Below are positions 54,768-63,992 of a stretch of 64,000 nucleotides of DNA, one piece after another; position 1 is the first letter of the stretch, and each line of letters begins with the position of its first letter. Below the pieces are notes generated by a model. That model saw only the letters and a program-made list of their open reading frames with translations, had not been told where the DNA came from and did no database searches. Position numbers and translations under genes: made by a program. Source of the stretch: Tenuibacillus multivorans (lineage in GTDB: Bacteria > Bacillota > Bacilli > Bacillales > Alkalibacillaceae); contig NZ_FNIG01000003.1 of the NCBI RefSeq assembly GCF_900103915.1, positions 1 through 64,000 of the forward strand, in the 5' to 3' direction.

Positions 54768-55277
54768 TTATTGTTTCTTCACTCTGAATAGTGGTTGTCC
54801 GTATTCAACTAATTCACCATCATCGACTAATATTTCAACAATCTTACCTTTAACTTCTGCTTCAATTTCATTAAATAATTTCATTGCTTCTACAATACAA
54901 ACAACTGAACTGGTGTCTACTGAATCTCCTACCTGTACATATGGATCATCATCCGGTGTAGGTTTAGCATAAAACGTTCCGACCATAGGGGAAACGATTT
55001 CATAATTAAAATCAGTATTTTCATTAGTTGTCTCTTCTTTCGTTTCTTGTTTAACCTCTTCTTTTACTACCGGCTGCTTTTCAACCGTTGGATTAGGAGC
55101 CTGTTCTTGTACCTCCTGAATTTGAGTTTGTGCAGGACTTGGTTTGGCTACAGTGACCACATCACCATTTTCTTTTTTTAACGTTACTTTTGTACCGTTT
55201 GATTCATAAGTAAAATCAGAAATCGATGACTCATCAATTAATTTAATCAGTTCACGTATTTCTTGTACTTTTAGCAT
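54768..55277 (-). CDS. accB: Biotin carboxyl carrier protein of acetyl-CoA carboxylase
   Basis: 169 residues. N-terminal part [20 protein letters not shown], a flexible Pro/Glu/Thr-rich linker (about 50-95), and the biotinyl domain with the biotinylated lysine in [18 protein letters not shown]. Eight bases upstream of accC. Confidence 0.96.
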   Translation of the reverse strand: MLKVQEIRELIKLIDESSISDFTYESNGTKVTLKKENGDVVTVAKPSPAQTQIQEVQEQAPNPTVEKQPVVKEEVKQETKEETTNENTDFNYEIVSPMVGTFYAKPTPDDDPYVQVGDSVDTSSVVCIVEAMKLFNEIEAEVKGKIVEILVDDGELVEYGQPLFRVKKQ

Positions 55278-55427
55278 ATCCTTGGCACTCCTTTTATTTT
55301 AATAACAGGTACTAATAATTCCTACTAAATATTGTACGATAAACAACTTATAAACTTCAACTCAATCTTATAGAAATAGATTTATTTTTTAAATAGCTGA
55401 ACACCATATGACTTCCTTTTAAACATA

Positions 55428-55460
55428 ATAATATCCCATACCGTATCGATATGGGATGAA
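55428..55460 (-). terminator. Terminator of the spoIIIA operon
   Basis: ATCCCATA (55433-55440) and TATGGGAT (55450-55457) form a perfect eight-base stem about 15 bases beyond the spoIIIAH stop codon; the following minus-strand bases ATTATTATG are a weak U-tract. Confidence 0.7.
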
Positions 55461-55472
55461 AAGGGTCTTGGT

Positions 55473-56045
55473 TTATACATCATCTTCTTGTAGTTTGACA
55501 CGGACTTCTTTTTGACCAAATTCATCACGTGCCATTTGCATTAATTCATTTGCATCCGTCTTTGATAATTCATTTGCAATAACCGTAATTTGTACGACTT
55601 CTTCATTATTTCGAACTAATACATCGCGATACTCTTTCTCATACTGAATCGTTTCTTCAAGAATCGTTTCCTTTTGAGCTATCGTTTGAAGCTCATGAAT
55701 TTTATCCCTGGCCTCACTCTTTTCTTCTGCCGTTGCATTTTCAGAAGCAACTACATTATTCCAGGATTCAATTTGCTCACCACGTGTATCATCTCTCTCC
55801 ATTCGAATTGTCGCAAAGACTTCATCGACATTCATACCTGATACATCTACGTTACTTCCGGTCTCGCCTTCAGTTCCATCCTCCGTACCTTCATCAGTTC
55901 CTTCTTTATTGTCTTCTTCGGTTTGTTCTTCATCATCATTCCCCATCACAGCGACATTATCAGGAGCCGTCATATAATACACACTTAATACAATTAATAA
56001 GCTTAGCATTGTAATTAACCAAACTGTTTGTTTTTTCAATACCAT
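55473..56045 (-). CDS. spoIIIAH: Stage III sporulation protein AH
   Basis: 190 residues. One membrane segment near the start (TVWLITMLSLLIVLSVYYM), an acidic linker (DDEEQTEEDNKEGTDEG), and a C-terminal ring-building domain of YscJ/FliF type (EYRDVLVRNNEEVVQITVIA). On the mother-cell side it binds SpoIIQ of the forespore and forms a ring of the feeding-tube channel. Last gene of the operon. Confidence 0.94.
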   Translation of the reverse strand: MVLKKQTVWLITMLSLLIVLSVYYMTAPDNVAVMGNDDEEQTEEDNKEGTDEGTEDGTEGETGSNVDVSGMNVDEVFATIRMERDDTRGEQIESWNNVVASENATAEEKSEARDKIHELQTIAQKETILEETIQYEKEYRDVLVRNNEEVVQITVIANELSKTDANELMQMARDEFGQKEVRVKLQEDDV

Positions 56046-56048
56046 TAA

Positions 56049-56678
56049 TTATTCCTCCTCATCTTTTGGCATTACTGCAATTCTGTGCGTTGAAACATCT
56101 AATAATCTTGAGACTGATTCAACGACCATCTGTTTAATCTGAAGATTATCAACCCCCTCCGCAATGATTAGGACACCTCGAACGGACGGATTTTTTTCCT
56201 GAATGAGTAATGGCTTTTCTGAATTGTTTTTCCTCAGAATAACCGTTTGATTTTCTATTGTTTCATCCTCTACTTCTCTTGTTCCGCCATTCTGGTCAGT
56301 TTCACTCGTTCGCTGATGCCCTGTAATAGTATTTTTTTCATATACTTTTAACGAGGAAGCCTCTAACTGTAGCATAACTTGTACATTAGAAACTCCTTCG
56401 ATGGTCTCAATCGCCTTTGATAAATCTTTTTGCATCTGCTGTCTAATCTCACTCGCTGCCTCTTCCTCAGAAACGCTATCGCCATCTTCATTTTTATCTA
56501 AAAATACTTCTTCCTGCTCTAGTTCTGTTGGTTCGTTTTGGTTAGTATCACTTGAGAAAATGTTAGAAACAATTAAAAAGAGCAACCCGATTAATCCAAT
56601 TAATATAATGTAGGATCGTTTTGTGGGTCGGTCAGTGTCATTTTTCATTTTGAGAAGATCCTTTAATTGTTGAAACAT
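56049..56678 (-). CDS. spoIIIAG: Stage III sporulation protein AG
   Basis: About 209 residues from ATG at 56678, with GGGAGGAG upstream; the spoIIIAF stop codon lies just before it. A membrane segment near residues 25-42 (YIILIGLIGLLFLIVSNIF), an acidic linker, and a ring-building domain (IETIEGVSNVQVMLQLEASS ... RGVLIIAEGVDNLQIKQMVV). Forms a large ring in the mother-cell-to-forespore channel. Confidence 0.93.
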   Translation of the reverse strand: MFQQLKDLLKMKNDTDRPTKRSYIILIGLIGLLFLIVSNIFSSDTNQNEPTELEQEEVFLDKNEDGDSVSEEEAASEIRQQMQKDLSKAIETIEGVSNVQVMLQLEASSLKVYEKNTITGHQRTSETDQNGGTREVEDETIENQTVILRKNNSEKPLLIQEKNPSVRGVLIIAEGVDNLQIKQMVVESVSRLLDVSTHRIAVMPKDEEE

Positions 56679-56680
56679 CG

Positions 56681-57295
56681 TCACGCTCCTCCCCATACAA
56701 GTTTAATTTGTTCAGCTGATACGTTTAATTTACTGGCAATCGTTTGCTTAATCGCATCTTCTTCATCATGAGTATTTGGTTCTGGTTTAGTTGGAATCGT
56801 TACATCTTCAACTTCATTAATACGGTTGTCCGATTGTTTCTCAAGTCGAAACGTAATGGATTCGAAATTTTGAACAACCTCTTCTGTGGAACCCTCCGCA
56901 GCTTCATCATTCAGGCTGATTGAGATGTCTCTAATCGCAACTTGGTACTGATTCATTAAATCCTCTTCTAATAAACTTTTGATATCTTGTTGTAACTGTT
57001 CTAATATATATGCATCTTGTGAGGCTTGTATTTCATTTTTTTTGTTATTTATTTGTTCTTCTAAATCTTCTTCCGTTAAACCCTCTAATGACACCTGCCA
57101 TGACTGAACGATTTGATCGGGATTAATCCCAAAAAGTTCAGTCAATGGATGAAGAAACAATAAAAATATAACGAGACCAAACACAAGCTTAATTACCTTT
57201 TGATGAGAGGTCGTCGGAATTAAAAGTGAAATAATTGTCGCCAAAAATATAAAAAAGACGATTTGCGTAATCCAATCGGTTAAAAAATTCATCAT
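56681..57295 (-). CDS. spoIIIAF: Stage III sporulation protein AF
   Basis: 204 residues. Two membrane segments at the N-terminus (WITQIVFFIFLATIISLLIP and VIKLVFGLVIFLLFLHPL), then an extracytoplasmic domain ending NVSAEQIKLVWGG. Membrane part of the spoIIIA-encoded complex; ring-building-like C-terminal domain. Confidence 0.92.
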   Translation of the reverse strand: MMNFLTDWITQIVFFIFLATIISLLIPTTSHQKVIKLVFGLVIFLLFLHPLTELFGINPDQIVQSWQVSLEGLTEEDLEEQINNKKNEIQASQDAYILEQLQQDIKSLLEEDLMNQYQVAIRDISISLNDEAAEGSTEEVVQNFESITFRLEKQSDNRINEVEDVTIPTKPEPNTHDEEDAIKQTIASKLNVSAEQIKLVWGGA

Positions 57296-57307
57296 CTCTC
57301 ACACCTT

Positions 57308-58477
57308 TTAACGAACCATCAAAGTCATATTTCCTACAATGATGAGCATGACTAATGCAAAGAAAAACATCATGGAAACAGCTAATAACGCTGCTAAAAT
57401 ATACAAGATATGCTTGCCCATCGTTTCAATCGCATCGACAATCGGCCCATCTGCAACAGGTTGAAGTAAAGCTGAAGATAATCGGAAAATTAACCCTAGT
57501 ACTAAGACTTTTAATGCGGGGAACAATGTAATGATCATAACGAGTACGACACCGGCTAAACCGATAGAATTTTTTAATAATACTGATGCAGAAAACACGG
57601 TATCCGTTGCATCCGTAAACATCCGACCAATGACGGGTATAAAGTTACTCGTGACGAATTTTGCCGCTCGTATGGCAACACCATCTGCAACTGCTGCATT
57701 AACGCCTTGTAAAGACATCACAGATAAAAATAAGGTTAAAAATATTCCTAATATCACAAATGCGGCATGCTTCATAAGATTCGCTAATTGACTAACGTTA
57801 TATTCTTTATTAATCGTACTTGCGATGTTTAAAATCGCAGATAAAAAGAATAAGGGGAGCACGATTTTACTTATTAAAACGCCACTAACTTGTACGAAAA
57901 CGAGCAATAATGGATGAAAGAATGCAACCGATGCCACATTTCCGAAAGCCGCCATCATACTTAACATTAATGGTAAAAGGGCAAGCATAAAGTTCCCCAT
58001 TCCATCGATGGCCCCTGTTGTATAGGAAACAGCTTGTTGAAAGCTTGTAATTGCAATCGTTAATAAAACACCGAATATCACGAGATAACTAACTTTCGAT
58101 ACGGATTCATTTTCAAATGAACCAATTAATAGCTTTAAAAAAACACTTAATAGAGTTAAGAAAATCAACATGCCTAAAAGCTTGCCATTAACAATCCATT
58201 CATCGATAAAAAAATTCATGATCCCGGATATCCAGTTTTTTAAGGAAAAAATAGAACCATCCCGTACAGAATCTAACCAATGGTCATCCGACGAAACCGG
58301 TAAATACTCCCGATATCGACTAAGGATTTGTTGCCACTGGGCTTGCATTTCTTCACTTTCAACCCATTCTTTTGGTGCTTCAAATAATTGATCATTAGTT
58401 GTGGCATTTGATTCTATGAAGTTTAGGTTCAGCAATATACTGAAAAAGATAATAGATATAAAGATTTTTTTTAACAT
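57308..58477 (-). CDS. spoIIIAE: Stage III sporulation protein AE
   Basis: About 389 residues from ATG at 58477 (GAAGGGATC upstream); the open frame starts six codons earlier on the spoIIIAD stop. Signal peptide (KIFISIIFFSILLNLNFIES), then a soluble stretch and about seven or eight membrane segments. Family signatures: MGNFMLALLPLMLSMMAAFGN and NVSQLANLMKHAAFVILG. Largest membrane protein of the complex, perhaps the channel core. Confidence 0.93.
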   Translation of the reverse strand: MLKKIFISIIFFSILLNLNFIESNATTNDQLFEAPKEWVESEEMQAQWQQILSRYREYLPVSSDDHWLDSVRDGSIFSLKNWISGIMNFFIDEWIVNGKLLGMLIFLTLLSVFLKLLIGSFENESVSKVSYLVIFGVLLTIAITSFQQAVSYTTGAIDGMGNFMLALLPLMLSMMAAFGNVASVAFFHPLLLVFVQVSGVLISKIVLPLFFLSAILNIASTINKEYNVSQLANLMKHAAFVILGIFLTLFLSVMSLQGVNAAVADGVAIRAAKFVTSNFIPVIGRMFTDATDTVFSASVLLKNSIGLAGVVLVMIITLFPALKVLVLGLIFRLSSALLQPVADGPIVDAIETMGKHILYILAALLAVSMMFFFALVMLIIVGNMTLMVR

Positions 58478-58494
58478 GGATGATCCCTTCTTCA

Positions 58495-58884
58495 CTAGTT
58501 CGGAATAAAATTCATTAACGTTTCCAATACCGCTATGAATATAGGTAGAGCAAATAGTAAAATAAATATTTTTCCAACCAATTCTACTTTTATGGCGATA
58601 GCTTCTAGGTCTGCATCTTTTAGGAGTTGAGACGTAAATTCTGTGATGTAGGCAATACCAATCACTTTGAAGATGGTATCTAGATGAAGAAGTGATACAT
58701 TAAAGCGAGAAACAATCTGCTGAACGACATCGAATAGCTGTGCAACTTTATCTAATATAAAAATAAAGACGATAACACCGGTTATAACAATTAATAGAAA
58801 GCCTATTGTTTCATGCTTCTCACGCACTAGAATAATGAGTAAGGCGCCCACAATGACAACCATCAAAATCTGTAGCATTTGCAT
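58495..58884 (-). CDS. spoIIIAD: Stage III sporulation protein AD
   Basis: 129 residues, about four membrane segments. Family pattern VREKHETIGFLLIVITGVIVF, HLDTIFKVIGIAYITEFTSQLLKDADLEAIA. Its ATG overlaps the spoIIIAC stop codon. Confidence 0.93.
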   Translation of the reverse strand: MQMLQILMVVIVGALLIILVREKHETIGFLLIVITGVIVFIFILDKVAQLFDVVQQIVSRFNVSLLHLDTIFKVIGIAYITEFTSQLLKDADLEAIAIKVELVGKIFILLFALPIFIAVLETLMNFIPN

Positions 58885-59108
58885 TACATGAAGAACCCTC
58901 TAAATATCATTTGTAATAAAAAGACAGATCTGATCTGATCAAACAGTCGAGATAGATGATCAATTACAACAACAAGTACGATAATAAAACCTATTAGTGT
59001 AGCCCAATGAGCCATATCTTCTTTCCCCATTTGTTTTAAGATGGTATGAATCATAGCGACGACAATCCCTATGCCAGCAACTTGAAAAAGTAAATATACA
59101 TCGGTCAT
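58884..59108 (-). CDS. spoIIIAC: Stage III sporulation protein AC
   Basis: 74 residues, two membrane segments (LLFQVAGIGIVVAMIHTIL and HWATLIGFIIVLVVVIDHLS). The pattern IHTILKQMGKEDMAHW is typical. Length is near the usual 65-68. GGAGGG lies before the ATG; 84 bases separate it from spoIIIAB. Confidence 0.93.
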   Translation of the reverse strand: MTDVYLLFQVAGIGIVVAMIHTILKQMGKEDMAHWATLIGFIIVLVVVIDHLSRLFDQIRSVFLLQMIFRGFFM

Positions 59109-59192
59109 CTATCTTAACCCTCCTACTCGATCTGACAGGTAAGTAAGCTAAAGCCGATACCTGCATTAGTACACCCGCTTCTGATTTACGAA

Positions 59193-59705
59193 TCACAAAA
59201 ATATTAGTGTTAGCAACAGACCAGATAAAACGCCTAGCGCGCGAAACATATTTGAAAAGCGCTTTTCATCTTCAGCAGCATCGTTTAATTCCCGCTGTAA
59301 ATGTACTTTAGTTAGATGAATTTGCTTTTGCTGTTGTTCTAAATTATGAATCCCTAATGTTTGTCCAAATTGTATAAATACTTCTTTTTCCCTTTCTTTC
59401 ATCGCAGTATGATGCCATTTCCGTTCTAAGTTTTGTTGCCAAATGTGTTGTAAGGATTCACGACTTTTCAATAAATGTTCAGAGATGTCATAGAAGATAT
59501 AACTCATAGGTGGGGATAATTGCTTTGATAATTTATGCAACACGTGATGAATCGGTTCTTGTCCAAAAACCATTTCAGCTTCCATAATTTGAAGAGCATG
59601 TAATAATTCACGAATTTGCTTTGGTCGTTTTGTATAGTTTTTAGCGATATCGATTCCGACCCACGTGCACGTGAACAGTATCAGAATGGCTCCGATCCAT
59701 TTCAT
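59193..59705 (-). CDS. spoIIIAB: Stage III sporulation protein AB
   Basis: 170 residues. Membrane segments at both ends (WIGAILILFTCTWVGIDIA and LGVLSGLLLTLIFL) with a helical cytoplasmic part between (RPKQIRELLHALQIMEAEMVFG; KQKQIHLTKVHLQRELNDAA-like coiled coil). Similar to GspF-type membrane platforms. Starts inside the spoIIIAA gene (65-base overlap). Confidence 0.92.
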   Translation of the reverse strand: MKWIGAILILFTCTWVGIDIAKNYTKRPKQIRELLHALQIMEAEMVFGQEPIHHVLHKLSKQLSPPMSYIFYDISEHLLKSRESLQHIWQQNLERKWHHTAMKEREKEVFIQFGQTLGIHNLEQQQKQIHLTKVHLQRELNDAAEDEKRFSNMFRALGVLSGLLLTLIFL

Positions 59706-60633
59706 AGCGATTTCCCCTTATGTTATTCGTTAATGAATCGAACGTTTCACCATATACACGCTCGATTTTCCCTGGAGATTGTAAATGATCAAGAAGAATG
59801 TATCTTTGAAAGACATGATCTTGAAATAATGGTGCTAATGATGGCCTTTTTCTGATTTCCTCCAATGAATAGCCATGAATACTACAAATCACTTGAACCC
59901 CAGCGTGGACCGCTTCTTTTAAGCTTTTAACATCCTTTTCATCTCCAATCTCATCAACAACTAAAACCTCGGGAGACATAGAACGAATCATCATCATCAT
60001 ACCTTCTGCTTTAGGACAATCAGCCATGACATCCGTCCTTCGACCAACATCATGCTGCGGAACCCCTTCAAAAGGTGCTGCAATTTCTGAGCGTTCATCT
60101 ATTAGCGATACTCTTGCCGATTTAATACCATACAGCCCATCACTTATTGATCGAATCAAATCACGTAATAATGTTGTTTTACCGCTTTTAGGAGCACCTA
60201 TCATCATGGTGTTAAACATTTTTTCGGATTGTTTATTATATACATATGGAATGATGGCTTTCGCCGTCCCCTTATGCTCTTTTGCTACACGGATATTAAA
60301 TGAGGAAATGTGGGTAATAGCCTTAACCTGTCCATTCGTAAGTGTCACTTTTCCAGATATCCCAATACGATGACCACCATGAATGGTGATATAGCCATTT
60401 CTTAGTTCTTCTTCCATGCGATATACTGAATGTTGGCTGATTTTACCTAAAAACTCTTTCGCATCTTGTTCAGTAAAAAAATGCTTGTCCAAAAAGTAAC
60501 TATGCGAATGAAAAACTAATTCGACAGATTTATTAATCCTTAAACGAATTTCTTCCAAATCTTCTAAACTACTAGTTATCGTCAAAATGTCATGTTCAAT
60601 ATGATTGGGAAGCACTTCTAATATTTCTTTCAT
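59641..60633 (-). CDS. spoIIIAA: Stage III sporulation protein AA (ATPase)
   Basis: 330 residues. Secretion-ATPase-like P-loop protein: Walker A GAPKSGKTTLLRD near residue 146, Walker B VLVVDEIGDEKD, and YGIKSARVSLIDERSEIAA between. Powers or regulates the SpoIIIA channel. Usual length is about 307; here an extra C-terminal tail of about 23 residues (RYEMDRSHSDTVHVHVGRN) overlaps the start of spoIIIAB, so the two are translated from shared DNA. Confidence 0.94.
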   Translation of the reverse strand: MKEILEVLPNHIEHDILTITSSLEDLEEIRLRINKSVELVFHSHSYFLDKHFFTEQDAKEFLGKISQHSVYRMEEELRNGYITIHGGHRIGISGKVTLTNGQVKAITHISSFNIRVAKEHKGTAKAIIPYVYNKQSEKMFNTMMIGAPKSGKTTLLRDLIRSISDGLYGIKSARVSLIDERSEIAAPFEGVPQHDVGRRTDVMADCPKAEGMMMMIRSMSPEVLVVDEIGDEKDVKSLKEAVHAGVQVICSIHGYSLEEIRKRPSLAPLFQDHVFQRYILLDHLQSPGKIERVYGETFDSLTNNIRGNRYEMDRSHSDTVHVHVGRNRYR

Positions 60634-60659
60634 TTGTACATCCTCCTATTGATATCACT

Positions 60660-60688
60660 ATTCTATGAACGCTATTGGTTGAATATGA
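60660..60688 (-). promoter_or_regulatory. Sigma-E promoter of the spoIIIA operon
   Basis: On the minus strand TCATATT, 14 bases, then CATAGAAT: seven of seven in the -35 KMATATT and seven of eight in the -10 CATACAMT, with normal spacing, 27 bp before the spoIIIAA ATG. Mother-cell expression after septation is expected for this operon. Confidence 0.85.
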
Positions 60689-60742
60689 AAAAGGATATAG
60701 ATTTATATAGAAATCGTTATGATTCATTTCAGACATTTGAGC

Positions 60743-60778
60743 ATAAAAAAAGAAGCGCAATCACATTGCACTTCTTAA
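60743..60778 (-). terminator. Terminator of efp
   Basis: AAGAAGTGCAAT pairs with ATTGCGCTTCTT (one wobble) on the minus strand, followed by TTTTTATGC. It separates efp from the sporulation operon. Confidence 0.9.
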
Positions 60779-60804
60779 CACGATAAAAATTGGTCTATTT
60801 TGTT

Positions 60805-61362
60805 TTATGCACGAGATACGTATTTGCCATCTGTTGTACTGACTACTAAGACATCTCCTTGGTTCACAAAGAGCGGTACTTGAACGACATAACCTGTTTC
60901 TAGCGTAGCTGGTTTTGTTCCCCCGCTGGCTGTATCCCCTTTAATGCCTGGCTCAGTTTCAACAACCTCTAGCTCTACGTTCTTAGGAAGCTCAATCCCT
61001 AGTGTATCGCCATCATAAATAAGGACGGAGACTTCCATATTTTCTTTCATAAATTGTAATTCATTTTCGATTGTACCAGATGGAATTTCGATTTGTTCAA
61101 ATGTTTCAGAATCCATGAAAGCGTGATTATCACCGTCTGCATACAAGTATTGCATTTTTCGACGTTCTAAATGTGCTTTATTAACTTTTTCGCCTGCACG
61201 GAATGTTTTTTCTTGAATACTACCATTTTCTAAATTACGAAGCTTTGAGCGCACAAATGCAGCACCTTTACCTGGCTTAACGTGTTGGAATTCCATGACC
61301 TGCCATATCATACCATCTAATTCTATCGTTAATCCTGTTTTAAAATCGTTTACTGAAATCAT
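60805..61362 (-). CDS. efp: Elongation factor P
   Basis: 185 residues. Three beta-barrel domains. The tip lysine that is modified in Bacillus lies in [19 protein letters not shown]; the signature near the end is [20 protein letters not shown], and it closes with [12 protein letters not shown]. Rescues ribosomes stalled at polyproline. AGGAGG precedes the ATG. Confidence 0.97.
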   Translation of the reverse strand: MISVNDFKTGLTIELDGMIWQVMEFQHVKPGKGAAFVRSKLRNLENGSIQEKTFRAGEKVNKAHLERRKMQYLYADGDNHAFMDSETFEQIEIPSGTIENELQFMKENMEVSVLIYDGDTLGIELPKNVELEVVETEPGIKGDTASGGTKPATLETGYVVQVPLFVNQGDVLVVSTTDGKYVSRA

Positions 61363-61385
61363 TTAAAATTCCTCCTTTGTGACCG

Positions 61386-62447
61386 TTATAACGTGATTAG
61401 TTCTTTTGGAGAGAATGTTAACGTTTCATTCCCATTTTCAGTAATCACTATATCATCCTCAATTCTGCATCCACCGACATCTGGCACGTAAATTCCAGGT
61501 TCAATCGTGACAACCATACCTGGTTCTAATACTTTGTCAGATCGGTAAGATAATCCTGGCCCTTCGTGTACATCCATTCCAAGACCGTGTCCTGTTGAAT
61601 GGCCAAAGTATTCACCATAGCCTTTTTCCTTAATATAGTCACGCGTTAGGGCATCTGCTTCTTTACCCGTTATCCCTGATTTGGTTCCTTCCATTCCTTT
61701 TAGTTGAGCTTGTAACACCGTATCATAAATTTCCTGTAATTGATCATTTATTTGACCGACCGCTAACGTACGTGTGATATCAGAACAATAGCCATTATAT
61801 AAAGCACCAAAATCTAATGTGACTAACTCACCAGATTGAATCTCTTTATCAGAAGCAACACCGTGTGGTAAAGCGGAACGATATCCTGATGCCACGATAA
61901 TATCAAATGATGAAGATGCTGCACCCTGTTTGCGCATATAGAATTCTAATTCATTAGAAACATCGATTTCTTTCACACCCGGCTTAATCACAGTTTGAAT
62001 GTGGTCAAACGCCGCATCAGCGATCTCCGCAGCTTCTTTTAATACTTTAATTTCATCTTCTGATTTTATCAGTCTTAATGTTTCAATTAATCCTGATGTC
62101 GGTATAAATTCACTCGAAATCTCTTTTTCATACGTTTCATAAAGTGCATATGTCATGCTATCTTTTTCGAATCCAAGTCTTTTAATGCCTAAACGTTTGG
62201 CTTGCTCTGCGACTTCAAGATGAATAGGCCCCTTATGTTCAATAATTTTAAAATCTTTAACTTGTTCATTGGCTTGTACAGTATAACGGAAATCTGTGAT
62301 GAAAAGTGACTCATCATTTGTGACTAGAACCACGCCGGCCGTACCTGTAAATCCTGTCATATACCTTCTGTTTTGACCATTCGTGATTAAAAACCCATCT
62401 AAATCCTTTTCAGTTAACTTTTGACGTAATTTGTCTAATTTCAACAT
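61386..62447 (-). CDS. Xaa-Pro aminopeptidase-like M24 peptidase (YqhT)
   Basis: 353 residues. N-terminal creatinase domain (QNRRYMTGFTGTAGVVLVTN) and pita-bread domain with metal ligands: VTLDFGALYNGYCSDITRT (two Asp), GHSTGHGLGMDVHEGPGL (His), TIEPGIYVPDVGG (Glu) and RIEDDIVIT (Glu). Releases N-terminal residues before proline. Between aroQ and efp as in B. subtilis. Confidence 0.94.
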   Translation of the reverse strand: MLKLDKLRQKLTEKDLDGFLITNGQNRRYMTGFTGTAGVVLVTNDESLFITDFRYTVQANEQVKDFKIIEHKGPIHLEVAEQAKRLGIKRLGFEKDSMTYALYETYEKEISSEFIPTSGLIETLRLIKSEDEIKVLKEAAEIADAAFDHIQTVIKPGVKEIDVSNELEFYMRKQGAASSSFDIIVASGYRSALPHGVASDKEIQSGELVTLDFGALYNGYCSDITRTLAVGQINDQLQEIYDTVLQAQLKGMEGTKSGITGKEADALTRDYIKEKGYGEYFGHSTGHGLGMDVHEGPGLSYRSDKVLEPGMVVTIEPGIYVPDVGGCRIEDDIVITENGNETLTFSPKELITL

Positions 62448-62451
62448 AAGT

Positions 62452-62901
62452 TTATGACTCTCCCCTTTTTTGTATAATTTGGATTAGCGAATAAGCAGCC
62501 GCTAAATAACTTGTTGGACCCAACCCAATAATTTGCCCAGCAGCTACTGGTGCAATATAAGACTGATGACGAAATGGTTCACGATTATGTATGTTCGAGA
62601 GGTGCACTTCTATAACTGGAATATCTATAGCCTCAACGGCGTCTCGAAGTGCAACACTCGTATGCGTGAATGCTCCGGGATTCAAAATGACACCGGAGCA
62701 TTTTTGATTGGCTTTATGCAATCGGTCAATCAACTGCCCTTCATGATTGGATTGATAAGCCTCAGTCTGTATTTGATGACGCTGTAATAAATCAGAAACA
62801 CTCCGCTCAATGTCAGCTAATGTATTGGATCCATACACGTCTTGATTTCGATTTCCTAATAGATTTAAATTAGGCCCATTGAGCAATAGTATCTTTGCCA
62901 T
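62452..62901 (-). CDS. aroQ: 3-dehydroquinate dehydratase, type II
   Basis: About 149 residues from ATG at 62901 with GGGGAA upstream. Active-site motifs LLNGPNLNLLGNR (with the catalytic tyrosine in DVYGSNTL), QSNHEGQLIDRLH, ILNPGAFTHTSVALRDA and VEVHLSNIHNREPFR are all present. Third step of the shikimate pathway. Four bases before the M24 peptidase gene. Confidence 0.96.
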   Translation of the reverse strand: MAKILLLNGPNLNLLGNRNQDVYGSNTLADIERSVSDLLQRHQIQTEAYQSNHEGQLIDRLHKANQKCSGVILNPGAFTHTSVALRDAVEAIDIPVIEVHLSNIHNREPFRHQSYIAPVAAGQIIGLGPTSYLAAAYSLIQIIQKRGES

Positions 62902-62945
62902 CTTCAATTCCCCTTAAATTTTGTCCAATAACTAGTTTATCATAA

Positions 62946-63446
62946 TTATGCTTCTTTTTGGGAATTTTTCGGAACAATCCGACGTTCGTGATGCTCATAT
63001 GAAATCGTATAACCGACAAAAACACCATATAAGATAAATTGACAAACCGTCGTGACGATGGTATCGTAATCCATCTCATTAAATGGAGGTACATAATAAA
63101 ACATAGGGTTAAACACTATAAAGATAACGACCCATAATCCAATGCCATATAAAATACCTGGTGTGATGCCGTTAAATTTTTTAAAGAATAAATAGTAAAC
63201 TAATGCCGGGATGATCCCTAGAATAGTTACAATCACAAGGCTTATTAATTCACCTGACAGCCCCTCTGTCCAACTCCCAGAAAAGAATGATCGTAATGTA
63301 AATGACGCATGTGAGACATTAGAAAATGAAAAAAAGTAAGCAATAGAACTTACCGATCCCCAAATAAAACCTCCAACAGCCCCACAAAACAGACTCTTTA
63401 AAAATACGGAAGTTTGACTTTCTTCTTGTCTTTCTTTTTCAGCCAT
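62946..63446 (-). CDS. yqhR: Conserved membrane protein YqhR
   Basis: 166 residues, four membrane segments with family pattern SLFCGAVGGFIWGSVSSIAY, FFSGSWTEGLSGELISLVIV, and PALVYYLFFKKFNGITPGILYG. Function unknown; position beside aroQ matches B. subtilis yqhR. Confidence 0.88.
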   Translation of the reverse strand: MAEKERQEESQTSVFLKSLFCGAVGGFIWGSVSSIAYFFSFSNVSHASFTLRSFFSGSWTEGLSGELISLVIVTILGIIPALVYYLFFKKFNGITPGILYGIGLWVVIFIVFNPMFYYVPPFNEMDYDTIVTTVCQFILYGVFVGYTISYEHHERRIVPKNSQKEA

Positions 63447-63616
63447 AGAATCACCCTTTCAACATGTAGTGTTAGCTATTTAAACGGATTCATACCAAAC
63501 ATTTTCTTGTACGTTTCAGACTATTTTTAGTAAAATATCAATATAATAGCGTATATAACATGACATTTTTGGCATGATATTAATAAGTTATAAGATTTGT
63601 CTGAAAGGGGTTTATC

Positions 63617-63958
63617 ATGGGCCGAAATGGAAGATTCCTCATATACGGATTGTTTGTTCTAGCAGCTATTGGACTATTGAGTCAATTAATTAATAGTCCC
63701 GTCTCATTTTTTAAGAGCTTATTAATGATGGTCGGATTCGCCGTCGTTCTTGGAGGACTCATTTATTATTTCTTGATTGGTCGACGTAAAGGTCATCAGC
63801 ATGCCAAGTACAAAAAAGCGGTCAAGCAATCGAAAAAAAAATACGGAAGAGGTCAAGAAAAAGCTGCATTTTCATCTATGGGCAATAAACCAAGTCGCAT
63901 GCAAAAAACATCAAAGAAAAGTCCACATTTAACAGTGATAAAAGGCAATAAAAAATAG
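63617..63958 (+). CDS. yqhP: SA1362-family membrane protein (YqhP)
   Basis: 113 residues. Two membrane segments (FLIYGLFVLAAIGLLSQLI and LMMVGFAVVLGGLIYYFLI) and a long, very basic cytoplasmic tail (RRKGHQHAKYKKAVKQSKKK). Function unknown. AAGGGG precedes the ATG. It is divergent from yqhR. Confidence 0.85.
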   Translation: MGRNGRFLIYGLFVLAAIGLLSQLINSPVSFFKSLLMMVGFAVVLGGLIYYFLIGRRKGHQHAKYKKAVKQSKKKYGRGQEKAAFSSMGNKPSRMQKTSKKSPHLTVIKGNKK

Positions 63959-63992
63959 CTGGATCTAAGTCACTAGAATCCAGCCTGTTTAT
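63956..63992 (+). terminator. Terminator of yqhP
   Basis: GCTGGAT (63958-63964) and ATCCAGC (63978-63984) form a seven-base stem overlapping the stop codon, then CTGTTTATTT. Confidence 0.75.

Noticed and set aside
58960-59196. Alternative 78-codon frame over spoIIIAC
   Set aside because: It overlaps spoIIIAC in another frame; the spoIIIAC product matches its family and has a good ribosome-binding site.
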